Counted from the stretch's first letter, positions 35,737 to 45,317 are shown. The stretch: DNA of 64,000 bases from Saccharospirillum sp. (GCA_018402545.1 JAGYIL010000004.1:160422-224421); one strand, 5' to 3'. A program made the numbers and translations. The notes: generated from the sequence alone by a model not told the origin.

Positions 35737-37326
35737 CTAACCCTGACTGCTCAGCCAGCGCTGATAATTGCTGTAGCGCTGGTGCAGGTATTTGAGCGTC
35801 ATCGCGTCGTCGTGCACCGCCCCCGAGAGTTTGTTGCCGGCCGCCATCTGATGCAGTGCGCGTTCAATCTGTTCCAGCCGTTTGCGGCATTGCTTGTCGG
35901 AAACGCCTTCAAGCCCTTCGTCGAGTTCGGCTTTAAGCTCGGCCACCTCATCTTTCCGGTGCCGCCCCTGACGCTCAAACTCGGCGCAACTGAGCTGGAA
36001 CAGATGGCGCAACCAACCGATTTTATCGCTGAGCAACGCGGCGTTTTCCGGTTGTTGAAAAAAAGGTGCATCGGCATCGGCAAACAAGCGCGAGTGCAGC
36101 ACAAAAGGCAGCATTTGCGTCAGGTCGTTGAGTTCAACTTCGGTGTTGCCCCGGAAAAACGCCATGGCTTTGGCGTAGACAATCAGCGACATCAGGCTGC
36201 GCACCGACAGGCCATTGCGAGTCTGACAGCCCAGATCGGCGAGGCGGTCACGGCCGTCTTCGAGCATGGCCAGTTGGTGTCTGGGTACACCGGCCAGGCG
36301 GGAGGTATCTTTGCTTTTGTATTCGAACTGCTGCCCGGAATACTCACTGAATTCGAACTGACTGGCGAAAAATTCCAGTCGCTGGCGCAAATCAGCGGGT
36401 AGGGTAACGGCGCGAATGGATCGCTCCATCTGGTCCATTTCCGCTTCGGAAAATTGCAGGGCATCGGGCAGGCAATCGGCCGGGTCGACGCCTTCTTCAA
36501 TGCGCAACAGCAATTCATCCAGAAACCTCGGGTTGAAGGGCAGTGCCTGCACAACAACGTCTATTCGATCTTTCAGCGCTTCGATCACCGGGTAGGTGCC
36601 ACCGCCCTGGTCGTCGTTGGCGGTCAGGTACCAGGCCGCGGGCGGGCACTCGTGAATCTGGTTGAACATTTCCGCGTAGTTGTCGCCCATCACGGTCAGC
36701 AAGGCACTTTGGGTACGGGTCGGAATGCGGTTGTATTCATCGACGATCTTGACGCGCATGTTCAGCCAGCGGCGCCAGCTGATGCGGATGTCGGATTCCT
36801 GTTCGGCCTGCATCAGATCCATGGGCATGGGGTTGCCCAGCAAGTCAGCGACGGTCATTTGCGGGTGCCCGTGCTGCATGGCACGGCGGACTTCCTTGGG
36901 GCTGTAGCCGCCAAGCAACCCCATCAATAAGGCAGAGGCCGTCTTGCCCCGCCCCGGGCCACCAATAAACAGGCATTTTCTGCGCGCGGCGAAGGTCAGC
37001 AGCGGGAGCAGGATAAAACTGGAATAGCTTTGGTCCGTCGGCAGGTAAAGTGGCGTCTGGCTGTCACCGAACTGAATGGGCTGGGGCGCAGACAGGTTGT
37101 ATTCAACGTCGTAATGCGGACTGATGACAGCGTGATTAACGATCCAGAAGTACGCCTGACGCAGTTTTTCATCAAGCGGGGCGGTAATACCCTCTTCGGC
37201 TTCGTCAGCCTCGCCGAAGGGGCCATTGACCAGCGACGTCACGTCAAAGGCCGCCTCCTTTGGCTTGCCTGCCGCAGGGCGCGTTGGAGAGGCTGAAATA
37301 CGGGAAAACGGATTGAGTCCTTTCAT
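35737..37326 (-). CDS. MoxR-like AAA+ ATPase
   Basis: Cytosolic 529-residue AAA+ protein. Walker A is GGPGRGKT (122-129), Walker B/DEYN is VKIVDEYNRIP, followed by sensor 1 in AAWYLTANDDQ and the VIEALKDRIDVVV arginine-finger segment, which recalls the MoxR/RavA class. The C-terminal 150 residues are a helical extension ending in a coiled coil. It heads the leftward operon. With the vWA protein it is expected to remodel or insert metal into a client complex, or to act in defence, as proposed for related systems. Confidence 0.88.
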   Translation of the reverse strand: MKGLNPFSRISASPTRPAAGKPKEAAFDVTSLVNGPFGEADEAEEGITAPLDEKLRQAYFWIVNHAVISPHYDVEYNLSAPQPIQFGDSQTPLYLPTDQSYSSFILLPLLTFAARRKCLFIGGPGRGKTASALLMGLLGGYSPKEVRRAMQHGHPQMTVADLLGNPMPMDLMQAEQESDIRISWRRWLNMRVKIVDEYNRIPTRTQSALLTVMGDNYAEMFNQIHECPPAAWYLTANDDQGGGTYPVIEALKDRIDVVVQALPFNPRFLDELLLRIEEGVDPADCLPDALQFSEAEMDQMERSIRAVTLPADLRQRLEFFASQFEFSEYSGQQFEYKSKDTSRLAGVPRHQLAMLEDGRDRLADLGCQTRNGLSVRSLMSLIVYAKAMAFFRGNTEVELNDLTQMLPFVLHSRLFADADAPFFQQPENAALLSDKIGWLRHLFQLSCAEFERQGRHRKDEVAELKAELDEGLEGVSDKQCRKRLEQIERALHQMAAGNKLSGAVHDDAMTLKYLHQRYSNYQRWLSSQG

Positions 37327-37390
37327 GGCTACCCACGAGGTGATGGTTTTGAAAGGCGGCAGTATGCCAGAAATCCTTCATTTGGCGAAT

Positions 37391-37654
37391 TCAGGAATGG
37401 CTGGTTGAATCGCTTTCAAGCAATGCGAGCCGGGCTTTGAGTACGGCATTCTTCGGGTCGGACTCCAGAGCTCTTTCCAGCAGTTTGATGGCATCCTGAC
37501 GACGGCCAAAGCCCTCAAGCGCATCGACCTGATCCAGCAACCAGCGATCATTCTGTCGCGCCCGGTCCTTCCTGCGCGGTCCCTTGCTGATCGATCGAAG
37601 ATAAACGATCAGCACCAGGACCAGCATGATGGCGCCTACGCCTGCGATGCCCAT
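37391..37654 (-). CDS. Small membrane-anchored TPR-like protein
   Basis: Product of 87 residues from the ATG at 37654, which has GGGGG upstream. One N-terminal helix (MGIAGVGAIMLVLVLIVYL) is followed by a basic stretch (KGPRRKDRARQ) and one TPR-like helix pair (ALEGFGRRQDAIKLLERALESDPKNAVLKARLALLE). A longer open frame to 37786 would run into the repeat copy at 37695 and is not credible. Function unknown. Confidence 0.7.
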   Translation of the reverse strand: MGIAGVGAIMLVLVLIVYLRSISKGPRRKDRARQNDRWLLDQVDALEGFGRRQDAIKLLERALESDPKNAVLKARLALLESDSTSHS

Positions 37655-37694
37655 GGTATGCCCCCTCTCGTCTGTATTCGGTGGCTGTGGTCCG

Positions 37695-37879
37695 CGTCGG
37701 TTACCGGTGGTGCCTCTGCGAGGGTCGGCGTGAACCCGTCCATGGGGCCTAGACCGCATGATATGAATCCCATCCGTGGGATTCACCCTTCGGGCTCGCT
37801 GCGCTCATGCTAAAACGCTCCTGACGTTTTAGTCCCTGTTGCGGACTTCCCCCGCAGAGGCACCACCGGCACCCGACGC
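37695..37879 (+). repeat. Palindromic repeat family, copy 3 (long form)
   Basis: Outer arms GCGTCGG/CCGACGC and GGTGGTGCCTCTGCG/CGCAGAGGCACCACC. The core ACCCGTCCATGGGGCCTAG leads into the long module with its two hairpins. It lies between the divergent TPR-like and recQ genes. Confidence 0.9.
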
Positions 37880-37993
37880 TGGTAATGTGCGGCCGCCAAA
37901 ACTTCAGTTTTAAGTGTAGTCCTGTGATCGAATTGACACGAATACCTGGGTTGCGGCCCTGTTGGCGACCCCGGCTTTCGGTATACTGCCCTT

Positions 37994-39802
37994 ATGACAC
38001 AGACTCCTCTCTCCGTTCTCAACCACGTCTTTGGCTTCGATGCCTTCCGTGGCCCGCAACAAGCCGTGATTGATGCGCTGGTATCGGGGCAGGATGCCCT
38101 GGTGCTAATGCCTACCGGGGGTGGCAAGTCCCTGTGTTATCAGATCCCGGCTCTGGTTCGGCCGGGAACCGGCGTGGTGATCTCCCCGCTGATTGCCCTG
38201 ATGCAGGATCAGGTAAACGCCTTGCGCACCCTAGGCGTTCGCGCCGGCTTTCTCAATTCGACGCTCTCGTTCGATGCGGTGCAGCAAACGGAAACCGCCT
38301 TGCTCGCCGGAGAGATGGATTTGCTCTATATCGCGCCGGAGCGTCTGTTGCAGCCGCGAACGCTTGAATTATTGAAGGCTGCCAATATCAGCCTGTTTGC
38401 CATCGACGAAGCGCATTGTGTATCGCAATGGGGTCATGATTTTCGGGCTGACTATCTAAAGCTGGATGTGTTGCAGCGTGAATTTCCGACGGTGCCGCGC
38501 ATCGCGTTGACGGCAACCGCCGACCAGCGTACCCGGCAAGACATACAGCAACGGCTGGGTTTGCTGGATGCGCCGGCCTTTATCAGCGGCTTTGACCGGC
38601 CCAATATTTTTTACCGGATTCAGCCCAAGCAAACACCGCGCAAACAATTGCTGGCGTTTTTGAAGCAAACGCCCGAAGAGCAGGCGGGCATTGTCTATTG
38701 TTTGTCGCGCAAGAAAGTTGAGCAAACCGCCGACTGGTTGCGTACCCAGGGCTATAACGCCTTGCCTTATCATGCGGGTTTGTCGGCCGATGTTCGCCAG
38801 GATCACCAGTCCCGGTTTTTGCGGGAAGACGGCATCATCATGGTGGCGACTATTGCGTTCGGCATGGGCATCGATAAACCGGATGTGCGCTTCGTGGTGC
38901 ATCTGGACCTACCCAAAAGCATTGAAGCCTATTATCAGGAAACCGGCCGTGCCGGTCGCGATGGCGAGCCTTCGACGGCCTTGTTGCTCTATGGTTTTGA
39001 AGATGTGGTCAAACTGCGCCAGATGATGGCTCAGTCGACCGGCAGCGATGAGCACCAGCGCTACGAACAGCAGCGGTTGAATGCCATGCTAGGCCTCTGC
39101 GAAGTAACCACTTGCCGCCGCCAGGTGTTGTTGCGCTATTTCGATGAACATCTTGAGCAACCTTGTGGGCATTGCGACACCTGTATCGAACCCGTTGAAA
39201 CCTGGGATGCGACCGAGGCGGCTCGCAAAGCGTTGTCTTGCGTATACCGGACTGGCCAACGCTTCGGTGCCAACCACATCATCGATGTGCTGCGCGGCAG
39301 CGAAAACGAAAAACTGCGCCGCTTCGGCCACGACCAGCTCTCAACTTACGGCATTGGCAAAGACCTCAGCGCCAACGACTGGCGATCGGTCATGCGCCAG
39401 TTGGTTGCCTTGGGCTATTTGAATGTCGACCCGGAAGGGTTCGGTGGTCTTCAACTAACGGATGCCTGTCGGCCCGTACTCAAAGGCGAACAAAGCCTGG
39501 CGCTGCGTCGCGATGCAGCCCCAGTAAAATCCAGTGGTGAACGCAAGCCCCGGGTCAGTGACGACATCGGCGAGCAGGACCAGCCACTCTGGGAAGCCTT
39601 GCGCGAAGTACGTCGCCAGTTGGCACTCGAACACAACCTGGCTCCCTTTATGGTCTTCCACGATAAAACCCTGAAAGACATGCTGGCCTTGCGGCCACAA
39701 AGCCTTGATGAGTTGCGTGCAGTGTCGGGCGTGGGCGACAGTAAACTGGAGCGTTATGGGGAGGCGTTTTTAGCTGTGTTTACTGAGCAGTTGCCTGCCT
39801 GA
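37994..39802 (+). CDS. recQ: ATP-dependent DNA helicase RecQ
   Basis: 3'-5' helicase of 602 residues for recombination and replication-fork repair. Walker A is MPTGGGKSLCYQ, the DEAH box is AIDEAHCVSQWGHDFR, and helicase motifs V/VI are IAFGMGIDKPDVRFV and QETGRAGRDGEP. The RQC zinc site is CRRQVLLRYFDEHLEQPCGHCDTC (four Cys), and a C-terminal HRDC domain ends the protein. There is no ribosome site; a TATACT box ends only 6 bases before the ATG, so the mRNA could be leaderless. Confidence 0.97.
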   Translation: MTQTPLSVLNHVFGFDAFRGPQQAVIDALVSGQDALVLMPTGGGKSLCYQIPALVRPGTGVVISPLIALMQDQVNALRTLGVRAGFLNSTLSFDAVQQTETALLAGEMDLLYIAPERLLQPRTLELLKAANISLFAIDEAHCVSQWGHDFRADYLKLDVLQREFPTVPRIALTATADQRTRQDIQQRLGLLDAPAFISGFDRPNIFYRIQPKQTPRKQLLAFLKQTPEEQAGIVYCLSRKKVEQTADWLRTQGYNALPYHAGLSADVRQDHQSRFLREDGIIMVATIAFGMGIDKPDVRFVVHLDLPKSIEAYYQETGRAGRDGEPSTALLLYGFEDVVKLRQMMAQSTGSDEHQRYEQQRLNAMLGLCEVTTCRRQVLLRYFDEHLEQPCGHCDTCIEPVETWDATEAARKALSCVYRTGQRFGANHIIDVLRGSENEKLRRFGHDQLSTYGIGKDLSANDWRSVMRQLVALGYLNVDPEGFGGLQLTDACRPVLKGEQSLALRRDAAPVKSSGERKPRVSDDIGEQDQPLWEALREVRRQLALEHNLAPFMVFHDKTLKDMLALRPQSLDELRAVSGVGDSKLERYGEAFLAVFTEQLPA

Positions 39803-39852
39803 GTAACGGTACTTTTCTTTCTTGTAATACAGCGTTTGCAACGGTTCAAGTT

Positions 39853-39959
39853 CTGGCGGCCGGGTACTCCTATGCGGGGATGTCCGCAGCATGGATGCTG
39901 CGGCCTAGGCCCCATGGATGGGTTTACGCCGACCCCGAATAGGAGTACCCGGTTGCCAG
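39853..39959 (-). repeat. Palindromic repeat family, copy 4 (short form)
   Basis: CTGGC/GCCAG outer ends, GGGTACTCCTAT/ATAGGAGTACCC arms with a small mismatch, and the inner hairpin CCGCAGCAT/ATGCTGCGG. It lies between the convergent recQ and MFS genes and may end both transcripts. Confidence 0.9.
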
Positions 39960-39999
39960 AACGGACGATAGGCAACAAAGTCAGCCAGGCCTGTGGTCA

Positions 40000-41211
40000 T
40001 TAAACCCGAAAAGACTGCCGCGCCAGTATCAAACCGACCAAAACATAAGCTGCCATCGTCCAGAGCAGTGCAGAAGCACTGATGCCTGCGTCGATCATCA
40101 GTCCGAATAACGCCGGTGAGGCTGCTGTGCTGATTACCCCGAGGGCCGTGACCAGTGAGCGGATCGCGCCTAAGTGGGTGGTGCCGTAAATTTCAGCCCA
40201 GAGTGCGTTCATGATCGTGCCCGTCATGCCGATGCCGGTGCCGAGCATGGTCATCATTATGAAGACGACCCAGATGCCTTCAAAGGTGCCGGCAAACCCC
40301 AACCCAACAAACAGCGGAATGCCGAGAAATACCAACAGGCGGGCTGCTGAAAAGCGGTCGACCAGCGTGCCGGTTATCAGCGACGCTATCCAGTGAACAC
40401 CGCCGTATACAATGAAACTGGTAGCAAACAGGCCAGTGCTCCAGCCTTTTTCACTCAGAATAAACGCCTGTTGAATGAAGATGCCGGTCACAATGAAACC
40501 GGGTGCCAATAGCAGTGGCAAGGCCAGCCAGAAGCGTTTGTCTTTCAGAACGGTGCGACGGGAGCCATCGGGTACATTATCCGGGCGGAGTCGTTTTTCC
40601 ATACCCAGCCGTTCCACTTCGCTAGGGCCTGCCCGGTATAGCAGCCAGTGGGCAGTTGGCAGGTAGACGGCAATAATTACTACAGCGACCACCAGCCAGC
40701 TATTCTGCCAGCCGACCAGGGCGATGATCAGTACCAGCAGGCTGGGCAGAATCATTTCACCCAGCGGGACGCCGTTACCGGCAATGCTGATCGACTTGCC
40801 CCGGTTCACCGAGAAGTAGCGACCCATGACCGTCATGGCGGTGTGGGGCATCAGGCCCTGGCCGAAAAAGCGGAGCATGAACAGGGCGATGACCAGGCTG
40901 AACAGCGAATTCATTTGCCACATCAGCAGGCTGGCTGTAAACAAGCCCAGTGCGATCAGAGTGACAAAGAGCCGCAATGCCAGCTTGTCGACCAGACCAC
41001 CGATGGCCATGATGGTCAGGCCACTGACCAGGGTAGCGACCGAATAGGCCGACCCGTAGGCAGACGCCGACAAGCCGAGCTTTTCCTGAATCGGCGCGCC
41101 GAACCAGCTGATAAAGAACGACTGACCAAAGTTGCCGAAGAAGACCGTCAGCAAACCGAACACCAGCATCGGCCAGTACGACCGAAGCACGTCAACATAT
41201 CCACGTATCAC
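40000..41211 (-). CDS. Major facilitator superfamily transporter
   Basis: Inner-membrane carrier of 403 residues with about twelve helices in two halves. Between helices 2 and 3 lies GGLVDKLALRLF, and in the second half GTLVDRFSAARLL, the MFS loop motif in both domains. Segments such as FFISWFGAPIQEKLGLS and GRYFSVNRGKSISIAGNG suggest the oxalate/formate or monocarboxylate-type branch. Substrate unknown. Confidence 0.88.
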   Translation of the reverse strand: MIRGYVDVLRSYWPMLVFGLLTVFFGNFGQSFFISWFGAPIQEKLGLSASAYGSAYSVATLVSGLTIMAIGGLVDKLALRLFVTLIALGLFTASLLMWQMNSLFSLVIALFMLRFFGQGLMPHTAMTVMGRYFSVNRGKSISIAGNGVPLGEMILPSLLVLIIALVGWQNSWLVVAVVIIAVYLPTAHWLLYRAGPSEVERLGMEKRLRPDNVPDGSRRTVLKDKRFWLALPLLLAPGFIVTGIFIQQAFILSEKGWSTGLFATSFIVYGGVHWIASLITGTLVDRFSAARLLVFLGIPLFVGLGFAGTFEGIWVVFIMMTMLGTGIGMTGTIMNALWAEIYGTTHLGAIRSLVTALGVISTAASPALFGLMIDAGISASALLWTMAAYVLVGLILARQSFRV

Positions 41212-41417
41212 GAGAAAATTCCTGGAATAATGAGTGCCACAGAGGGCGAATACAGCGGTTGACCGCTAAACGATGAGACACATCGTCGGAAGAGTGGTTA
41301 ACGTTAGCACAGGTTACGCTATGCTGACAAAACACGGTGATGGAACAGGCCGTTCAGCCGACCAGCGTCTGGATTGATCTGGGTCATGATGGTGGTCTGT
41401 GATGTTGGGATATTAAG

Positions 41418-41460
41418 TTAGAGCTTAGAGCTTAGAGCTTAGAGCTTAGAGCTTAGAGCT
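41418..41460 (+). repeat. Heptanucleotide tandem repeat (TTAGAGC x 6)
   Basis: Six perfect copies of TTAGAGC plus one base, in the 300-base gap between the MFS and trxC genes, 51 bases upstream of the trxC start. The rest of the gap shows no other clear element. Confidence 0.95.
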
Positions 41461-41511
41461 GCGAGTTTGGAGTGTGGCTTTTTTTATTTGAATTAGTCGG
41501 GAGTATTCACG

Positions 41512-41946
41512 ATGAGTGACTCTGTTCATGTGGTCTGCCCTGCCTGCAATGCAGTGAATCGCATTCCGGCGGCGCGTCTGGCCGATGGGCCCAAGTGCGG
41601 TCAGTGCAAGTCAGCGCTGTTTACCGGCAAGCCGTTGGTGTTGACCGCTGCCAATTTTGAAAAACACATCGGGCGCAGTGATATTCCTGTGGTCGTGGAT
41701 TTCTGGGCTCCCTGGTGCGGGCCCTGCAAGATGATGGCGCCGCAATATGAGCAGGCGGCCCAGTCACTGGAACCTGCCGTGCGGCTGGCCAAACTGGATA
41801 CCGAAGCCCATCAGGCGCTGGGTGCCCGTTTTAATATTCGCAGCATTCCAACCCTGGCCATTTTTAAAGGCGGGCGCGAGGTTGCACGCCAGGCCGGTGC
41901 GATGGGCATGAATGATATTGTGCGCTGGGTTCGCAGCCAGATGTAG
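41512..41946 (+). CDS. trxC: Thioredoxin 2 (TrxC)
   Basis: Cytosolic disulfide reductase of 144 residues. The N-terminal zinc finger uses two CxxC pairs (CPACN and CGQCK, within residues 9-36), the mark of TrxC. The thioredoxin fold has the WCGPC active site (about 67-71) and the cis-proline loop SIPTLAIF. GGGAG precedes the start. In enterobacteria trxC is OxyR-controlled; no OxyR site is evident here, but a heptamer repeat lies in the promoter region. Confidence 0.95.
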   Translation: MSDSVHVVCPACNAVNRIPAARLADGPKCGQCKSALFTGKPLVLTAANFEKHIGRSDIPVVVDFWAPWCGPCKMMAPQYEQAAQSLEPAVRLAKLDTEAHQALGARFNIRSIPTLAIFKGGREVARQAGAMGMNDIVRWVRSQM

Positions 41947-41961
41947 GAGTCTGTCGGACTC

Positions 41962-42579
41962 CTAAGCGCGCGCCGTCTTCAAAACGCGTCTGCGCACAAA
42001 GGGCAGCCAGACAAAGCCCAGAATAAACCCGCTGACCAGTCCGCCCATATGGGCGGCATTGTCAATCGGTCCGAAAAAGCCAATGGCGATGTTAAGCACG
42101 ATGAAGCCAAGGGTATTTTTCAGAAAGGTATTGCGAAACTCCGGCTTGAACAGTTTGGTGGTCAGCAGGGCCAGAAAGAACCCGTACATGCCGAAAATGG
42201 CACCAGACGCACCGACCGAGACGACGCCGTAGTTGAACATCAGGCTGGTCAGGCTCGCAAGGACGCCCGTTACCAGGTAGACAATCGCAAAGGATACCCG
42301 GCCGAGCAGCGGCTCGAGGAAAATGCCAATATTGGCCAGTACCACGGCGTTGAAGATCAGGTGCAACAATCCGCCGTGCAGAAAGACGCTGGTCAGCAAG
42401 CGCCACCATTGGCCATCGACCGTCAGCGGCCCGAAATTCCCACCCAGCACCACCAGCTCCCGGGCGGGAAACCATAGGATGCTCTGGGTATAAAGGGCAA
42501 CCAGTACAAACAAAGCAGCGTTGATGTAGATAATGGCCGGGGTAAGCCAATACCCCTTGGTGGGGGTCAGTAGGTTCAT
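41962..42579 (-). CDS. Rhomboid-family intramembrane serine protease
   Basis: Membrane protease of 205 residues with six helices. The catalytic Ser is in GASGAIFGMYG and the catalytic His in NAAHMGGLVSG. LLTSVFLHGGLLHLIFNAVVL is the L1-loop/helix-2 signature. Its stop lies 15 bases from the convergent trxC stop. Confidence 0.92.
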   Translation of the reverse strand: MNLLTPTKGYWLTPAIIYINAALFVLVALYTQSILWFPARELVVLGGNFGPLTVDGQWWRLLTSVFLHGGLLHLIFNAVVLANIGIFLEPLLGRVSFAIVYLVTGVLASLTSLMFNYGVVSVGASGAIFGMYGFFLALLTTKLFKPEFRNTFLKNTLGFIVLNIAIGFFGPIDNAAHMGGLVSGFILGFVWLPFVRRRVLKTARA

Positions 42580-42793
42580 TTAGCGGTCTCTATTGTCATG
42601 TGGGTTAAGCTATGGGGGTCACTGGCTTTTGCTGCAAGGTTGTTTGCGTTGCGCTTACCCACAAAATCTGTGGATAAGGCTGTGTGCAAACTGGTAGCCA
42701 AACCGGTTCAGGCGATGCTTGTGCTTGTTGCGAAAAGACGTTAAAAAACAAACAGTTAAATGTATCACTCACCGACTGCCAGAGCCTTTGCCT

Positions 42794-44140
42794 ATGCTTG
42801 ACCGATCTGCCGAAATCCTGACTCTGATACAACAAGGGCGTTTAAGCCCGGCGCTGGCTCGTTTGAAGCTGTGGCTCAAGAAAGACCCGGGCAGTGCGCC
42901 AGCCTGGCATTTGCTCGGTGTCGTTCAATTGCACCGCCACGACTATAACGCGGCTGAGGCCGCGCTGCAGCAAGCGCTTCAATTAAGGCCGGAAGATGCC
43001 TACGCGCGCAATAACCGGTCGCTGGTATTACTGCGCCTGGGCCGGGCCGATGACAGTCGACGGGAGGCGGAAGCGGCGGTTGCCCGGCAACCAGGCGAGC
43101 CAGGGTTCCTGGCCAACCTTGGTTACGCCTGTGAAGCGCTGCGGGATTATGTCGCCATGGCAGACGCATTCGAGCGGGCGCTGGCGCAGGGAGCCGATCC
43201 GCACGAGTGTGGTCTGGCGATCGCCAGAGCACGTCGCCAGTTGCAACACTGGGCCGAAGCACGCGCCGCGCTGGCGCCGTTACCGCTTACCGACCAGGAT
43301 GTGTTATCGGAAACACTGGTTCTCGCTCATAGCAGCGGTGACCGGGCTACCGTAGCCCGCACCGAAGCACAGTGTCAGGGTGACTGGGACACCATCGCCG
43401 GTGCTCTGGTAAAAGCGGGCCAGTTCGAGCCCGCAGAAGACTACTACCAGCGGCATCTACAGCGCCACCCGGACGACGCCAGTGCCCGCTACCTGCTGGA
43501 AGCGCTGACCGGTCGGGTGGCCAGGGAGGCGAATGCGGCCTACGTTTCCGCCGTGTTTGACGGCGCAGCGGAGCAGTTTGACCAGCACTTGCTAGGCCCT
43601 CTGGATTATCAGGCACCCGCCTGGCTCACCCGTCATTTGCCAGAGTGGGCGCCGGTAAACCGGGTGTGGGATTTTGGCTGTGGCACGGGCTTGGCTGCCG
43701 GTCCAATAAGACAGTTTTATCCCGAGGCAGACCTGATTGGCTTTGACCTCAGTGCGGCCATGCTGGAGCAGGCCAGGCAAAAAGGGCAATACCGGGCCCT
43801 GCATCAATTGGATATCCGGGACCCTCATCTGTTTGATGTCGTGCCAGCCGATCAGCAAGCACCGGACCTAGTGCTGTTGATGGATGTGCTGATCTATGTG
43901 CCGGATGCCAGCCGGTGGCTGGCCAACGCTATGACGACAATGCCAAAAGGCTGCCGCTGGGTGATTACGCTGGAGCAGGGCCATCATGAACGAATCCACA
44001 AACAGGGGCGGATTCAGCACGATGGCGATGAATTGATGGCGTCACTGCCACCGCACCGCTGCCTGTACGATGAGACCGCACCGTTAAGGGTAGAGGCTGG
44101 CAAGACGGTAACTGGCCGGTGGCTGGTGTTGGTGTCATGA
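42794..44140 (+). CDS. TPR-containing SAM-dependent methyltransferase
   Basis: Product of about 448 residues. Residues 1-240 hold several TPR units (PAWHLLGVVQLHRHDYNAAEAALQQALQLRPEDAYA and following). Residues 270-448 are a class I methyltransferase with SAM motif I VWDFGCGTGLAAG, FDLSAAMLEQA, and LLMDVLIYV. The substrate is not known; TPRs suggest a protein or peptide partner. I favour the ATG at 42794 over an in-frame start at 42719; neither has a strong ribosome site. Confidence 0.82.
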   Translation: MLDRSAEILTLIQQGRLSPALARLKLWLKKDPGSAPAWHLLGVVQLHRHDYNAAEAALQQALQLRPEDAYARNNRSLVLLRLGRADDSRREAEAAVARQPGEPGFLANLGYACEALRDYVAMADAFERALAQGADPHECGLAIARARRQLQHWAEARAALAPLPLTDQDVLSETLVLAHSSGDRATVARTEAQCQGDWDTIAGALVKAGQFEPAEDYYQRHLQRHPDDASARYLLEALTGRVAREANAAYVSAVFDGAAEQFDQHLLGPLDYQAPAWLTRHLPEWAPVNRVWDFGCGTGLAAGPIRQFYPEADLIGFDLSAAMLEQARQKGQYRALHQLDIRDPHLFDVVPADQQAPDLVLLMDVLIYVPDASRWLANAMTTMPKGCRWVITLEQGHHERIHKQGRIQHDGDELMASLPPHRCLYDETAPLRVEAGKTVTGRWLVLVS

Positions 44141-44196
44141 GTCAGAAATTCGGCGGGTAATTTGTTTCGGTGGTTTTTCTGAATGTGGTGCCAGTC

Positions 44197-44374
44197 GGAC
44201 TGCCGGGTACTCCTACTGGAGGCACGCCGTGAACCCTTCCCTGGGGGCTCGAAGACAAGATATGAATCCCATCCATAGGATTCACCCTTCGGGCTCGCTA
44301 CGCTCGTGCTAAAACGCTCCAGGCGTTTTAGTCCATGTTGTCTAACGGCCTCCAGTAGAAGCACCCGGCAGTCC
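44197..44374 (+). repeat. Palindromic repeat family, copy 5 (long form)
   Basis: Arms GGACTGCCGGGT and CCTACTGGAGGC pair with GCCTCCAGTAG and ACCCGGCAGTCC. The core is diverged (CCTTCCCTGGGGGCTC) but the long module is well kept. It lies between the convergent methyltransferase and ATP-grasp genes. Confidence 0.88.
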
Positions 44375-44437
44375 TTCGATCAATTTGTGGTTAAATTAGC
44401 GCGAATTTCTGACTCATGTCACTGAGTACCTGGCCGG

Positions 44438-45256
44438 TTAAACCGCGACCGGGAAAGTCCGCGGTGGAGTAGTCGGCCCATCCGGGGTTCTGGGGGTGTG
44501 GGCATCGCGCAGGTAACCGAGAATGGCATCCTGCAGCTCGGAGCCTTTGTTCAGGCCCTGGTTGCCGAACAGCCGGTTGAATTCCAGCAGGTAGGGGTGG
44601 TCGCCGACCATGGCGATGTCGAAACCGGCGTGGTTGACGCCCAGGTCGCGCGCTACAGTCAGGGCTAGTTCAACCGCTGACTCGGGAACTTCGCCATATT
44701 CAACCCAGCCGCCACGAGCAACGTTGTTGTAAAAACCCTGGTCGGCCTGGTGGCGCCAGTAGGCGGTCAGTACCCGGTCGCCGATCACGACGATGCGCAG
44801 GTCTTTTTCGATCGGCAGGTATTCCTGAACATAAAGCACGCTGGCCTGGTCGCAATAGCGGCGCCAGTCGGCCCGGTCTTTGATCAGCCAGACGCCTTCG
44901 CCCATGCTGGCTTTGGGGTTTTTGGCGACGAATGGCAGGGTCATCAGGTCCCACAGCTGCTCCTGTTGCAGCGGGCCGTTGGGTTCGATCAGGGTATAGG
45001 GCGTGTTCGCCGGGGCCACGGTTTCAAAGGCGCGGGTCATCTCCACCTTGTCGTGGCCGATGCGATAACTGGCCTCGCTCGGGAACACCCGGGCATTCAG
45101 GCCATAGATCAGAGCATTGAGCTGCCAGTATTGAGGGAACAGCACCCAGTCGGCGCTGCGGATGGCGTCTTTGTGCTGAAAGAAGTGCTCGGGCTTGATG
45201 ACCTGAATATCCGGTAATCCGAGGGTACGAAACACATCAAAGGAGATCAGGTTCAT
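44438..45256 (-). CDS. ATP-grasp (RimK-like) ligase
   Basis: Product of 272 residues with the ATP-grasp fold. The nucleotide loop is FVAKNPKASMGEGVWLI, followed by VQEYLPIEKDLRIVVIGDRVL and the Mg-binding DIAMVGDHPYLLEFNRLFGNQ. It should join a carboxylate to an amine or thiol with ATP. RimK relatives modify ribosomal protein S6 or make peptide-like compounds; this one has a shorter N-terminal domain. Target unknown. The tail is Pro/Thr-rich. Confidence 0.85.
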   Translation of the reverse strand: MNLISFDVFRTLGLPDIQVIKPEHFFQHKDAIRSADWVLFPQYWQLNALIYGLNARVFPSEASYRIGHDKVEMTRAFETVAPANTPYTLIEPNGPLQQEQLWDLMTLPFVAKNPKASMGEGVWLIKDRADWRRYCDQASVLYVQEYLPIEKDLRIVVIGDRVLTAYWRHQADQGFYNNVARGGWVEYGEVPESAVELALTVARDLGVNHAGFDIAMVGDHPYLLEFNRLFGNQGLNKGSELQDAILGYLRDAHTPRTPDGPTTPPRTFPVAV

Positions 45257-45317
45257 GGTGGCTCATCGCGTGAAGTGGCGAAATAATAGCCAGAACCGGT
45301 CGTAACACAAGCAGTTT

